DNA from: Acanthaster planci
Taxonomy: Eukaryota > Echinodermata > Asteroidea > Valvatida > Acanthasteridae
Assembly (NCBI RefSeq): GCF_001949145.1
Contig: NW_019091471.1
Location: 803,905-867,904, forward strand
Direction: 5' to 3'
Length of the DNA: 64,000 nt
Position numbers and translations under genes: made by a program. Positions 31,693 to 43,272 of the stretch are shown here, in pieces. The notes beneath the pieces were generated by a model. It was not told the origin of the DNA. It did not search any database and saw only the letters and a program-made list of their open reading frames with translations. Each line of letters opens with the position of its first letter. The stretch's first letter is position 1.

Positions 31693-32060
31693 TCAATTCT
31701 TGTCTTCCTGTTCTCCCTCTTTCTTCTCTTCTGCTTTTCCACTGTCTTTCTCCCCAACACTCTGTGAATCCTCTCCCCCCGAGTTCCCCGTGTCTTTGTT
31801 GTTGACATCTCCTGCACTTCCAGCATCCTCAGGCTTCTTCTCTGACTCCTCTTGAGACACTCCTTCTGTGGGTCCCAGAGCGGCGCTCACCTCCTTAGAA
31901 GTGACTGCCTCACTGTCATTCCCCTTCCCCTCCAGGGGAGACAGTGGGACATCCTCCCCCATAGGCTTACTGGTCTCGCTCTGTTCTGGGAGCAGTGGCT
32001 TCTCCTTGTCATCGTTGGACTGAGTAGGGCCATCAAGGTTTGGGCTGCTCTTGTCAAGAT
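31693..32060 (-). CDS. SMARCE1: SMARCE1 coding exon 9 (acidic C terminus and stop)
   Basis: Residues 437-558, then TGA. Acidic, Ser/Glu/Lys-rich, ending EGEQEDKN; similar in character to the human Glu-rich C terminus. Candidate poly(A) signal AATAAA on the minus strand at 30617-30622. Confidence 0.9.
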
Positions 32061-35000
32061 CTGATTACAAGTGAAGAACAGGAAATTATGTTTAAAGTGG
32101 TATTTTGTGTACTTTATCAAAACAAATAATTTGCAAAACCAGTGCGGTCAGTTTGAGCATCTAACCTTCTTTTTCCCCTACACCAGTGGTGGATGGCAGT
32201 TCCTTGCTTTCAGTAATTGGCGGGGAGGAGGGTTTTTCCTTGGAATCCCCAACGGGTGCATCAACTTCCATGGTCTCTTCCTTCTGAGTATCTTCTGGTT
32301 TCTGCTCTTGTGTCCCATTCGGAAGGCCAGTAAGTGCCGTCTGCACTTCACTGGGCTGAAGGCTGGGGCTGATCTGCGGTCCGGCCATTTGCGACGCCGT
32401 CTGCAATCCTGTCTGTGACCCTGCCTGTGACCCTGCCTGTGGCCCCATCTGTGACCCCGGCTGCACCTCCATGGGAGGCATCGCAGTGGGTTGCACCTGT
32501 GTGGGTACCTGCTGCAGTGGTGGTGGGTATGTGGGCAGGAGGGAGGACGGGGCTATACTGGGCCGCTGCAGGGCCTGGCTGAGTATGCTGCCCATTGGAG
32601 TTTGTGGAGGAGGAGGGAGTGGCAGGTCGGGGGGAGGAAGCTCCTCCCACTTTATCTCCACCTTTTGCTCACAAAGCTGCAGAACAGGATAACCAATGCA
32701 GGAGTGATAAGTGCCAAATAATGCATATGGTATTTATAAAACTTTACCGAACTTGTCACCGAAAGTTGGAAGTTTAAAAGAATTTTAAGGTTAAAAATAG
32801 TCATGCTGAGGTAAATGTTCATCTGAATGCTGTTAAAATCTTTAAACTGAATTCTAATGGAATCAATTCAAAGAAACTGAAGATCTTTACGGAAATACTG
32901 AAAAAAAAAATTGAGCACAATTCCTACTCAAGATATTATCGAAGACTGGGATACTTGTTTACATACATCATCACCAATTATCATTCAAAGTTTAAATACA
33001 GGTTTAGGGAGCATTTTAAAAACGTTCACACTGTTCTGGTCAGATGGACATAATTTGCCACAAAAATAATGCAGATACAGTTATAAAGATGTACAGCAGG
33101 TTTTGTCAAGATCTGTATAAGAAATATAAAGGACCAACCTTTTTCATGGCTGAGTGAAACTGTTCACTGGTTTCATGGAATTTTCTCTTCTTGTAGTCGT
33201 GTTTCTCCTCTATCTGTTGCAACTCGTTCTCTAGCTTTTTCTGCCAAAACCAGGACAATAAAACTCGGTACAACAAACTTTAAAAAAAACAGTTGCATTC
33301 AACTAAACTTGAACATTAGCATCCATACACGCATACATAATGAGCCGATTCAGTTTCCAACAACACATGCCGAGACTGAAGTGCATCTGAGGTTATTTGG
33401 GTGCTCGTGTGCCAGGTCTGCCCTCTCAGCATGGCCTTATGGAAACACGCACCTGTGTTTTGTTCCCAAATAACCTTTCTTTTTGAAATATAAAACTGGT
33501 CTACTGTAGAAAACTGAACCTATGTATATGGTTTTCTTCCTAACAAACATACAAACTATCTTTGTTTTCACATGGTCTACTTTCTGATACTTTCAGCCAG
33601 AAGTGAATTTTCTTGAGGGTACAGGCAAGAATCAAGGAAGACAAAAATGGTGTAAACTCCAGATGTAAGAATGAGTGTTAAAAGTATGCCTCCTCTGGAC
33701 ATGAAATAAGTCTAATGATACAATGATACAAGAGGTGACGTAGTCACAGCATCTCCGTGGCAACTGTTGGGTGGTGTAATGCATTGCCCATATTTTTACT
33801 CCCTCTGAATTCTAACACTTATGCACTAACCACTAACATACTGCTACAATGCTTCTACACTGACAGGATTGCTCCATGCTGCAATTCAGATATGACAAAA
33901 TGCAGGAAAAGAAAGGGAGACACACCTGATGCAACATCAGGGACTGGACCTGTCTCTTCAAGACCTGCATGCGGGCCTCAGTCACCACTGAGCGAGGGTC
34001 AGGTACGGCTGCATCACTGAAGATATCGTTTACAAAGCGATGGTTGCGCTGGTAGCGGGCAGCCGCAATGTGTTTGACTGAGAACCCATCGTCTTGGTCT
34101 TGGAAGAGAAAAAAAACACAACAAAGTTAACCACTTCCTGCTGGGGACTCCGGAATCGGAGACATGTGTGGCCGGGATTTCCGAACTCGGACAAAGGAAA
34201 CAGGGCCTTGTAACAAAAGACCGTACTCCGAACAAAAGACCAGGCTGCTGGGAATTACCGACAATTTTCACTCTCAAAAGTACTGATAATCCAGCCTTGT
34301 TTTGAAACCGTATACCAGGGTTTGGGGCATTGAGAGCGAGCGGATTCCCACCGGGGACAAAAGCGCTCCACCACCGCAGCAATGAGCCACACAGCACCGC
34401 TGCACCCTAATCTGGCCCCTATTGAAAAGAAGTCAGCAGTGCACTGAGCCAGGTTCATGAACAAAAGAAAGTTACTTAACACCACACAATCTGGGCTCTT
34501 TTTACAAGGCTGCATCCTGGCTGAAATACTCGGGCATCAATGAAGGATACCTGTCAACTTAGAGTAGTGCCTAAAGATTACTTCGTGCGGCTATAAACAT
34601 CCGTTAAATGAAATAATGAATTTTTGAAGAATTTTGAAAACGGAAAAAATGATAATTATGCCGGCCCAGCATTATCAACATTGAAAAATGCTCCAGCATG
34701 AAGTGGTTAAAACCTCACTCAACCCTGATCCCCCGGACACTACATGATGCAAAAGGTACACAGATGTATAGGGCTTTGTTGCACTACTTAAGTCATCGAA
34801 ATCAGCAATAAAACTACTGATTCTTAGACAACTGGAGTACATTCTATTGAGCAATGTCACTCTTCTATGCTGTGGTACTATAAAAATACAGCATGGTTTG
34901 AGGGGAAGTAATGAGAACTACTGGTCCCGAGGTGTAGGTCAGCTTGCCTACCTCCCGATGTGAGGCAAAAAGGAGGTAGTCAAACTCCCTCCCTCTTTAC

Positions 35001-38000
35001 ATTTGACTGAATGTCAGCTCTTTCAAATGTTTACACTAAAATCTTAAATGAGCAAGACCACACAAACTTTGGTACTCCATGCCAACTCCACAATAAAGGA
35101 GATGCTAAACTGCAGAAGGGCAGACCAAAGGAAGTCAGCAGGCCATGCCCTCCAAAAGGAGCCCAAAAGAAAAAAATGGTATTTTGCATTAGCCTTCCTT
35201 CCATAAGCATGTAAAAAGCCCTAAGTAAGGCAATAAAAATTCCAAGTTTTTAGCCCCCCCCCAAAACACCACGTCTGCCCTCCCCCCCCAAAAAAAATTT
35301 GGTTCTGGATTCATCCTTGAACCTGAACTGAAGCTACTATGGGGCTGTTTTCAGCACAGAGACTGCTGTATGGAACCATGAGTAAGTTAGGGCTTAAGAA
35401 CTGTGGCTGAAAACTCAGTGTTGACCCAGGAAGCCACAGAGCGGCAGATGTGGCCACTTCCCCTAAGCCCATTTGTAATTCCTAGCCTCAGCCAGTTAAT
35501 TCAGATATGGCTTAGACTATCCACAAGGTAATCATGTGGGAATGGGCAGAGGGCCTCACCCTCTTCGTCTTCAGCCGGCTGGATGCTCATCCTGGGCTCT
35601 GGCTTGGGTCGCGGCTCCTTGGACTCCTGCTCTTGCTGCTGTTGGACTGCTTTTGCACAAAGGAAAGGAGCTTTTGGTGAAGCCTCTTCAAATTTTCAAG
35701 TATTTTGCAATTTTTTTGTTTGCTTCATGAACTTACATTGTTAACTTCAACAGGTAATATGGTTCCAGAGTCAGCTCTAGGCAAGATTGTTATGACTGAA
35801 TGTTAAAGCAACCCATTTTGCACGAATGTTTAATAACTGATCATTTCACACAAAACAATCTTCAAGATGTGCTTACACTTTGCCAAACAATAACTGTGAA
35901 AAAGCTTCTCGGTATTTCAATCAAGAGGATTGATTCTAAGCAAAGTAAAACAGTATAAATCAAATTATGATTTTAACAGGAAGGGTGGCGATTTCAATAG
36001 TACCTTTTCCTTTAGCCACTACCCAGGCTTGATAAGCTGGTGAGTTGTGATAAATCTTCATGTTGTTGGTGTATTCCAGCTGGGAACAAGAAGGATACAC
36101 AAGTAAAAACCTGGACACTAGGCATCAATAAAGCCAACTTGGTAGGCATGCCTGCACAGTGCGCATGATGTGCCAGCAAACGTTAGCTTCAAAATGGCCA
36201 TGTTTTCATCATTACTGTTAATATCTAATCATCATATATAATTGTGGACATGTCCTATTAAAGGTAAAAAATTTGGATCACTACCGGTCAACTAGTGGAA
36301 GGATCTGTCTGCCCACTCAATGTGTAGCTTGAGAGTCAGGTTTATGGAGTTGTACTTGACTTGGGTTCAAAACCAACCGAAGCTAACATTATGAAGAATG
36401 GGTTTTCAGTTCATACCTGATTCCATAGGTTTTCTTTGAAAAATTTACATAGTGTTGTCCTTCCACCTCTGAAATGGAACATTTCTTCACTGTCTTCCCT
36501 GAACAAGTTTTATTAGACTTACCAGAGAGCTGTACTTTTACGGAATCCTTGGTTTTCTGACAAAATGACTGAACTAATAACAACATGTACATACATGTAC
36601 AAGTATCTGATGATGATAATGACCTTTTCATTCTCATAGTCATCCATGAACACCTGCTTCTGTTCATCTGGCAGCTCCCTCCACATCTGGCCGATGATCT
36701 TGCCAATCTCCCACAGCTTGAGGTCCCCATTCTCCTGCTTGACCTTGTCCCAGACGCTGCGGCTGTAGCGCATGTAAGGCATGAGGGGCTTATCTGGGGG
36801 CTTGGGTGGCTTGGGGATGCGTGCCTCATGTCCCGACTGAAAAAGTAACGATGACAGCTCCACTTCAGTCCACTTGTTTGACCCTATCTAATCCACTTCC
36901 CACTAGCCCAAATCCAAAATCTTGGCTTGTGATATTTGGAGACTCTTCAAAGACTTACCGATTTGGCAGGGCTCCCAATCTTGCCTGCATTGAATGATGG
37001 GTAGTTTGCAACTACTGGCTGGGATGATGAAGAGGAATGTGAGCGGCCATGGGCTGAGGAAGATGGAGAAACAAATGTACAATATTGTATACCAATCCAC
37101 CATTAAAAAGAGAAATTCTGGGAAACTTTTCTTTGCTACCCCCCAACAAAAGACCAAATAAAAGCTCACAAAAGACATTTTGTTCTTATCAGAAATGGTC
37201 CATTCGGCCAGTTTGTTGTGAGGTTTTGATATTCTCCCCACTTTTGCATATATATGGGTTGAAAAGCACAAGAAGAAATGACAACTTTGATTTGGAGCTC
37301 AGCGACAGGAGGATTTGAATTTGAAGTGAAAATTTCTTCCCAAATTTAAGAAAACTATCATCACTGGAATTTCCAATTCCCACTGAATTCTATTGTGGGT
37401 GAATTAGACAGTTTAAGGACCATTTTGGAGGTTAACTCCAAGGGTTTGATTTGAAGTACAAGCTATTTTGCCTGGACATAGTGGCATCAGTCAACGGTTA
37501 TGAAGGCCTATGAAGGGTTCTCAGACTCTACCATCACTGACCATGTCCAAATGTTAGAAGAGGCGATTTGTAGAGGCCAAGAACTCAAGGTTGCTACTCT
37601 GTCTCACTCTGGGTGACTTTGAGCCAATGTAGTTTACATGGAGTCGTAACACTGGATTTTTAAAATCGAACTTGAGAGGTGAATGGTCCACAGGTGGAAC
37701 AAAGCTATTCAATCAAATTTTCCTGTGACAGTAATTTTGAGTAACCTTTAAGCTCTTAAAAGAGGTGGGACAAGGATTTCAGAGCATGAGACCAAGAAAT
37801 TTTGAAAAAATGAGATTTTTAATCACCAATCTCTCGCTTCCACCCAACGGACGACTCAAGTTTGCTGTTGGGGAAAATTTGATTGAAAAGCTTTGCCCCA
37901 CCTGTGGATCACTCACTTCTCAAATTCAATTGTAAAACCCACAGCGTTATGACTTCATGTAAACTATATTGGCTTGAAGTCACACAGAGTATGATGGAGT

Positions 38001-39419
38001 TGCAACTCTAAGTTCTCAAAGTACTCAGACTAGGCAACTATACATGTATACGGTCACAGATGTTAGTTGTGTTAGTAGTACGCGCCAACTCTAATGTAGG
38101 CGTTCGGGTGCTGGCAAAATTAGACTGTTACAAAATGAGGAGTGATAGGCTTTCCGCTAATACTACATGGGTATCTGGTTCTGTACATTGCAAAACCAAT
38201 TCTGGCATTAGTGCAGTGGAGAGACAAGGTAATTATGTGGGATGTTACTCTGGAGAAAGGGGCCTGTGACCAAGGAGAGGTTAAACCTTCCAACTGAGTC
38301 TGCTTGGACAAGGTTCTCATCAAGGTGGTTCCATAATTGATTTACAATAGAATGAGTTTTTAAGTTGGTCTGTGTTGCACCAGCATACTTTAAAGGATGA
38401 TTTTGCACAATGTTAGAAAGGCACTGTGGGAAGCAAAATGGGGCAATGTTTGCTCCATTTTCCTTTCCACAGTGCCTTTCCACCATCAGACCATTGTGCA
38501 AAATTAGATCATACCTGAATCATCCATGGACATGATGGGTGTAGCTTACCAACATAACCATGATGACATAGGGCAAGTTGGATCAACGACCACTAATTAA
38601 CTAGTGGTTTATTGGTGATGTACCTAGCACATGTACGGTGAAGTTGAAGTGTGAATGACCCTAGTCAACCACTGTCGGGTCATTAGGCCAAAGGAGAAAA
38701 AAGGTGGTCGCAAGAATGGCAATATAACAAAAATAAAAGTGAAAATGGTCGTTTGATTATAGTGACTTACTGTTATTCTGGCATTTTTCTTATCACTGGT
38801 CCTCTCTGCACTGTGCTATTGAAACCAATTTATGTTAACCAATGATGTGACCCAGAATAGTTGACTTACAAGCAACTGGTAGGCATGGTACATGTAGATA
38901 GTCCAACCAGGCATCATCGACTAGCAGTGACTAGTGTGCGTTCGACCAGAGTTAGTCAAACTATGGTGGGAACAGGTCAACTCATACCTTGGACAACTTG
39001 TACCATCAACTTAACATAATTGTACCTTTGTCAAGCACCTCCTGACCTCTAATCGTGAAAATTCTTTCATTTCAAAGCTCTTGAAAAGGTCAACAAAAAT
39101 TTGGTATACGGGCATGTGACTGTGGGGGAGTGCAGTGTACTGTAGGCCACATTAATGGGGCTAGCAAGGTACAAGTCATCCAAGGTAAGAGTTGGCGTGG
39201 TACGAGTCATCCCACCAAGTCCAAGTCTTCCAACATGTACATTTAGGCTTACTAGTAGTACTACTAGTACTAGGCCTAGTACTAGCAGACTAGTAGTTGA
39301 CTCGAAAGCATTGTGTTTAAATACGGTCCTTACTCGACCTTGCCTCAAGATGAATATTCAAACTTACACGGAGGTGGTGTTCCAACGTTTCCATGTCCTC
39401 CTGAAAATGCACGTCTCAT
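31693..39419 (-). CDS. SMARCE1: SMARCE1 (BAF57), SWI/SNF (BAF) complex HMG-box subunit
   Basis: SMARCE1 is the HMG-box, coiled-coil subunit of animal BAF chromatin-remodelling complexes. Nine exons join in phase to 558 codons plus a stop (TGA at 31693-31695). Predicted order: short Pro/Gly/Ser-rich N terminus (1-50); HMG box (about 60-128; [14 protein letters not shown], then [20 protein letters not shown]); conserved NSPAYQAW helix; MSIQPAED; the NHR region with RYQRNHRF and [13 protein letters not shown]; coiled coil (233-270); then a long Pro/Gln-rich and acidic tail. The human protein is 411 aa, and the surplus is all in the tail. The first coding exon is the least certain part. An alternative ATG exon at 38515-38533 also keeps phase. 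Confidence 0.95.
32166..32676 (-). CDS. SMARCE1: SMARCE1 coding exon 8 (Pro/Gln-rich tail with GSQ repeats)
   Basis: Residues 267-437. [13 protein letters not shown] aligns with human LCGLKVEVDMEKI. The rest is unlike human: Pro-rich, then short GSQ-type repeats (about 32395-32465, from a roughly 12-bp tandem DNA repeat), then Glu/Lys/Pro-rich. Acceptor TGCAG, donor AAG|GTTAGA, phase 1. Confidence 0.9.
33139..33240 (-). CDS. SMARCE1: SMARCE1 coding exon 7 (coiled coil)
   Basis: Residues 233-266. [20 protein letters not shown], then [14 protein letters not shown], an amphipathic coiled coil matching human [20 protein letters not shown]. Donor AAG|GTTGGT. Confidence 0.95.
33926..34098 (-). CDS. 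SMARCE1: SMARCE1 coding exon 6 (NHR region)
   Basis: Residues 175-232. [20 protein letters not shown], then [13 protein letters not shown], then [18 protein letters not shown], very close to human. Acceptor CCAAG has a strong pyrimidine tract; a TTAA MITE ends just upstream of it. Donor CAG|GTGTGT. Confidence 0.97.
34127..34710 (+). mobile_element. TTAA-type (piggyBac-like) MITE, full copy
   Basis: Flanked by TTAA at 34127-34130 and 34707-34710, with inverted ends CCACTTCCTGC and GCATGAAGTGG. Internal length 576 bases, no coding capacity. A TTAA target duplication is the signature of piggyBac-type transposition. Lies in SMARCE1 intron 5, directly upstream of exon 6. Confidence 0.88.
35560..35646 (-). 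CDS. SMARCE1: SMARCE1 coding exon 5
   Basis: Residues 146-175. Gln/Glu/Lys-rich, then [15 protein letters not shown], matching human [15 protein letters not shown]. Donor AGG|GTGAGG, phase 1. Confidence 0.93.
36004..36079 (-). CDS. SMARCE1: SMARCE1 coding exon 4 (end of HMG box)
   Basis: Residues 121-146. [20 protein letters not shown] aligns with human [20 protein letters not shown]. Donor AAG|GTACTA, phase 1. Confidence 0.95.
36624..36836 (-). CDS. SMARCE1: SMARCE1 coding exon 3 (HMG box)
   Basis: Residues 50-120. [20 protein letters not shown] is identical to human here, followed by the HMG helices through [13 protein letters not shown]. The donor AAG|GTCATT is weak, but splicing to exon 4 restores the human-like EKxEY junction. 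Confidence 0.97.
36959..37053 (-). CDS. SMARCE1: SMARCE1 coding exon 2
   Basis: Residues 18-49. [20 protein letters not shown], then [11 protein letters not shown], a Ser-rich linker before the HMG box. Acceptor CTCAG, donor TCG|GTAAGT, phase 0. Confidence 0.85.
37581..38018. repeat. Long imperfect inverted repeat (fold-back element)
   Basis: Arm 37581-37722 and arm 37871-38018 are inverted versions of each other, roughly three quarters identical by eye. Examples are GTTTACATGGAGTC against GACTTCATGTAAAC, and CAATCAAATTTTCC against GGAAAATTTGATTG. About 148 bases lie between. In SMARCE1 intron 1. Confidence 0.8.
38395..38512. repeat. Imperfect 50-bp-stem hairpin
   Basis: GATTTTGCACAATG and GAAAGGCACTGTGGGAA on the left pair with TTCCACAGTGCCTTTCC and CATTGTGCAAAATTAGATC on the right, around a small loop near 38440-38452. 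In SMARCE1 intron 1, or possibly touching an alternative first exon at 38515. Confidence 0.85.
39264..39285. repeat. Perfect 22-bp palindrome in a CTAG-rich cluster
   Basis: Bases 39264-39285, centred on AGGCCT, read the same on both strands. Surrounding sequence (39251-39300) is a cluster of ACTAGT and AGTACT motifs. About 80 bases downstream of SMARCE1 exon 1's donor. Confidence 0.9.
39368..39419 (-). CDS. SMARCE1: SMARCE1 coding exon 1 (start codon)
   Basis: Encodes [17 protein letters not shown] plus one base, before a canonical donor CGT|GTAAGT. It resembles the short basic, Pro-rich human N terminus MSKRPSYAPPP, and T+CC gives Ser in the correct phase. The competing exon at 38515-38533 (MSMDDS, donor GTATGA) is shorter and less similar. 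Confidence 0.6.
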
Positions 39420-42400
39420 TTGGGAAGACATACTCCTACAACTCAACTCTAGCTTTTTGACAAATCATATAAATTGCCAATGACACGAATGAGGGCGTGC
39501 TTCTTTTCTGCAATTTGCGACCAGTTTTCTTCCCAACAACGGTGGTTCAAGTGAAGCCAGATCTTTCCCTGAGCATGCTGAGAAACAAGTTTACTCTATT
39601 CAGTCTCAGGTGAAAATAGGCCTATACTTACTTCATCCGATTTAAATACAAAAAATCTTTCTGAAAATGGCCCCAGAATTAAAACGACAACAAAGAACAT
39701 GAGCGCACTGCCCTTTTTGCTTTGGTACAATGACGTAGCCTGGTATCCCGGTTCTATATGGCAGTGCAATGCCAGCCGGGCCGCGTGGCTGTAACCAGAC
39801 TGGACCAACTCAACGGAGATTAACCTTTGACCTTTGTAATTCGGCACTTGCATTTTTCTACATTTTCTCCCTCTGGTAACAGAATGTCTGATACCAAAAA
39901 CTTTTTAATGGGTCCCCAATCTTTTCCAGTTGTACGTTGAAGTTTTAAAATATGACGTTACCATTAAAGGAGCACTCTCATTTAGGGAGTAGACAATATA
40001 CAAATGAAACTCGCATCTTAAAATGACATATTCTTCAGCAATTTGCAAAAGGCAAGTACATAAAAATGGATCAATTACATTAACTTGCTGAAAATCATTT
40101 GCTGCAATCAAGTGGGAAATCCTCAGTTTTAGAACAACTACCCGAACAGCCACATTCATTTTTTTAAATCCAAAACCAATCAACTAAAAAGCAGTGCCAG
40201 CAACAAAGATCCCTAGATCTTTGTTTATAAGTTAAATATGCCTTGTGACAAAAAATTTAAATAGCAAGCAAAACCCATTGGCTAATGAATTTGCTGTTCT
40301 TTTGCAAAATGAAAATCACTTCCAAGTCATGAATGATAACCTGAATAGTGTAACCAGGAAGAAAGAATAAGGTCATTTTAGATCTATATTCAAGATCGGG
40401 GGGGGGAGGAGGGGTAAACAGAAATAAAATTCCCCAAATTGATTTTAGCTCATTTTATTTACAAAAACTGGTGTTGGCTGAACTTGGCTCCCCAATCCAC
40501 CAATGGTAGTGTCTTTCTCTTTGTAAAAGCATAAACTTACCAACACATTAAGAAATCAACTAACACAATGAAAAAGTCGCACACCAGCTCTCCAGGGATA
40601 GAGACAAGTTTTTTGGTGATAATTTAAAGATTTATTTTCAGTTAATTCTTTTTCTATTTCATAGCGTGACAACTTTCTTACAAAGAATAAATCAGACAAC
40701 TCCTAAATAAGCACTGATTTCATGATTTTATTGATCAATTGTTTGTGCTCACATTCTGATAGCAATTACAATTAACCCACAAAAGGTGGCTTTGAACAAC
40801 ATATGATTGAAATACATATTGATTATGAACTGTTCATCAAATGTTTGACTGATGTCAAAAAATTGAAAAAAAAAAAGTACTTTAAATGAGTTGCATGGGC
40901 CAACAGATATAAAGCTGTTACATATCATTTGGATTTCATCTAAAAAAACCTATTACCAAAACAAAAAAAAATTGCAGACATCTGTGCAAGATCATGACAA
41001 ACAATATTGCACAATCATGTCTAAAACCATCCATTCAGGTGACCAGAGTACAATGTGGTAGATGTGGCCATCTTGAAATGTAATAAATCGGATGAGCAGC
41101 CACATGTGAACTCTGACAGTGTGTTTCATGTCGCCACTGAACACTTGGCCCACCATCATTAAGTTTACTGGCATCGGTAAAGACTGCCAAAGGGATAATA
41201 CACTGTACATTGGCCAAAACAAAACCCACACAATTCTGAGGTGAAACAAATATAAAGCAGAAAGATCAACAGTCATAATGAACATCTTAGCTGACCATAC
41301 AACCTCCAGATGAGAGGCAGCAAGAGATTGCCCAAGTCAAGGAATTCATTTAAGTTGTATACCATTCCAGAAATAAAAAGGTTAAACTTATTGCATTTCG
41401 CACCTCATACAACTGGAAAACTGATCCCTAAAGAAGCTGTCAAGGCCAAGGTTTTAGAAGAACATCTTTTGAAACAGCGGCCAGTCACTGGAAGATGAGC
41501 ACTTCTATAGCAGGGTAACAGAAACATTCACACATATGCCTGACGAGTCTAGCTTCAGGCTAAAAAAATGTGTGATCACTAGTTGAATACAGTATTGCCT
41601 GGGTTGAGTATCAATCTGTGGATAGAGTACCAATCTGTATGCCAGCGCAGGTTGTGGCATTCCTCGAGTCAGTTACATCAGTTTCACGTCCATGAAATGT
41701 TTAAATACTGACCACTGGAAAGGGCATGTTTACTTATAAATATGTATGAAATGTAAAAAAGAAAAACAAAAGATTATCCAACTAGAGGCAGTAAATGTGT
41801 ATGTGGAGAATGATCAGCTACACTACTTTTTTGTACCCCTGCAGAGTTTGAAATTGTTTTCTGGTTTCCCCCTTTTACTCAAAGTCCATGTACAACTGAT
41901 AAAAGAATCATAAATATTGGCATTGACATTCCTTTCAAATAATTTAAATTTAGTACCTCAAGAAGTCATTACAAAAGAATGATAAAGCATTTTTTAACTA
42001 AATTTCAATAGAACCTCCAAAATGTGAGGAATTTTTTAAGTTTCATTATCAAATAAAAATAAACCATACAGCAGACTGCATTTGGCCCAAATAAACTGAC
42101 CAATAAAAATGAAAAAATTCCATCAGACATGCCTTGCCCTCAAACCAAAAGAGAAAGAAATAATGTCACATTTTGTTCAGGGTATTATGTAAATCAGTTT
42201 CAAGCCAAGTACCAAATAAACAACTAACTGGAATTCTTTTTAGATAAATTAAGAGACCGCTTTGTCATTAATGTTAAGTGGTGTGAAGTATTTCTCCAGC
42301 AGACATGCATAATTGAGAACATTTTAAATGGTGCAAAAAGTTTTGTTTTGTAGTTTTGGTGTAATCAGCAGATAAGAAATTGTTATTTCAACACTGGGAT

Positions 42401-43272
42401 TTACACAATGACTGCAAAGACATGCTTGAAAAACTTTCAACATGGGCGATAACTCTGATTCTCTTTAACAACCAACCGACTTCTTATCGTGAGAAGACAC
42501 TGACATGTTGCATGTACTTTGCGTGCTCCGTGCGTCTTTGAAGCTGAAAGTGTCCATATTTCCTCCACCACTTTTAAAAGGCAGGTAATCTGACATAATT
42601 ACTGACAACAATTTGAAAAAAGTCAGGCACTGGTCTGAAAGGACAGTGCAACAACAGTGTATACATCTTTTATACTCTCTGGAAAGCACTTCCGGCTGAT
42701 TTAATCAGCTATACCAACTCTACAAATAGGCAACACAAGTCGATTTCATCGACTCTGTACACTGATAGCATTTACGGGCAATGTAACTACTAATACTCAT
42801 AGGGTGGGTAACGCATAACACTGTACGCACAAAGCTGGTACACATTTCTCCAGAGTAGAGCATGTGGATGGAAGGCCGATGAGGCAGTTGGGTATTTTGA
42901 AAGGACAATTAGGATCATTTGAGAACTGATGTCACCCTGATAGGGCTGACCTCTAATGACCTACAATACGCTTCACTTTTAGCATCTGCTGTCTGAATAT
43001 CGAACTTGCTTTTATGCACAGCTACTAAGCAGCCAATCCGCTCAGCCTAGACTAGAGTTCTGCTTAGCATAAACGTGCAGTTACGGCCAAATGCACCTGT
43101 GATGTACATGTACACTGTTCATGACAAGATTTTGAGAAGCATCTGAATTTGCTGAAATCGGACCCCAGCTTTTAAGGAAGCTATGGACCAGCTATTAACC
43201 ACATATCTTGAGTGCAGGAAACATGGCAACTGGAGTAACTTTAGAGGCATTTCTGGCAGTACTTGCTTGGAA
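39420..43272. other. Intergenic: SNX4 3' flank and SMARCE1 upstream region
   Basis: AT-rich. On the minus strand ATTAAA at 42700-42705 and AATAAA at 40727-40732, 40631-40636 and 40454-40459 are candidate SNX4 poly(A) signals. I could not identify a convincing SMARCE1 core promoter. A G-run lies at about 40399-40410. Confidence 0.5.

Noticed and set aside
32471-32777. Plus-strand open frames rich in Gly/Trp/Arg
   Set aside because: Antisense shadows of SMARCE1 exon 8.
36350-36380. GGGTTCAAAACC, resembling a tRNA T-loop
   Set aside because: No matching D arm, anticodon arm or acceptor stem at tRNA spacing on either strand.
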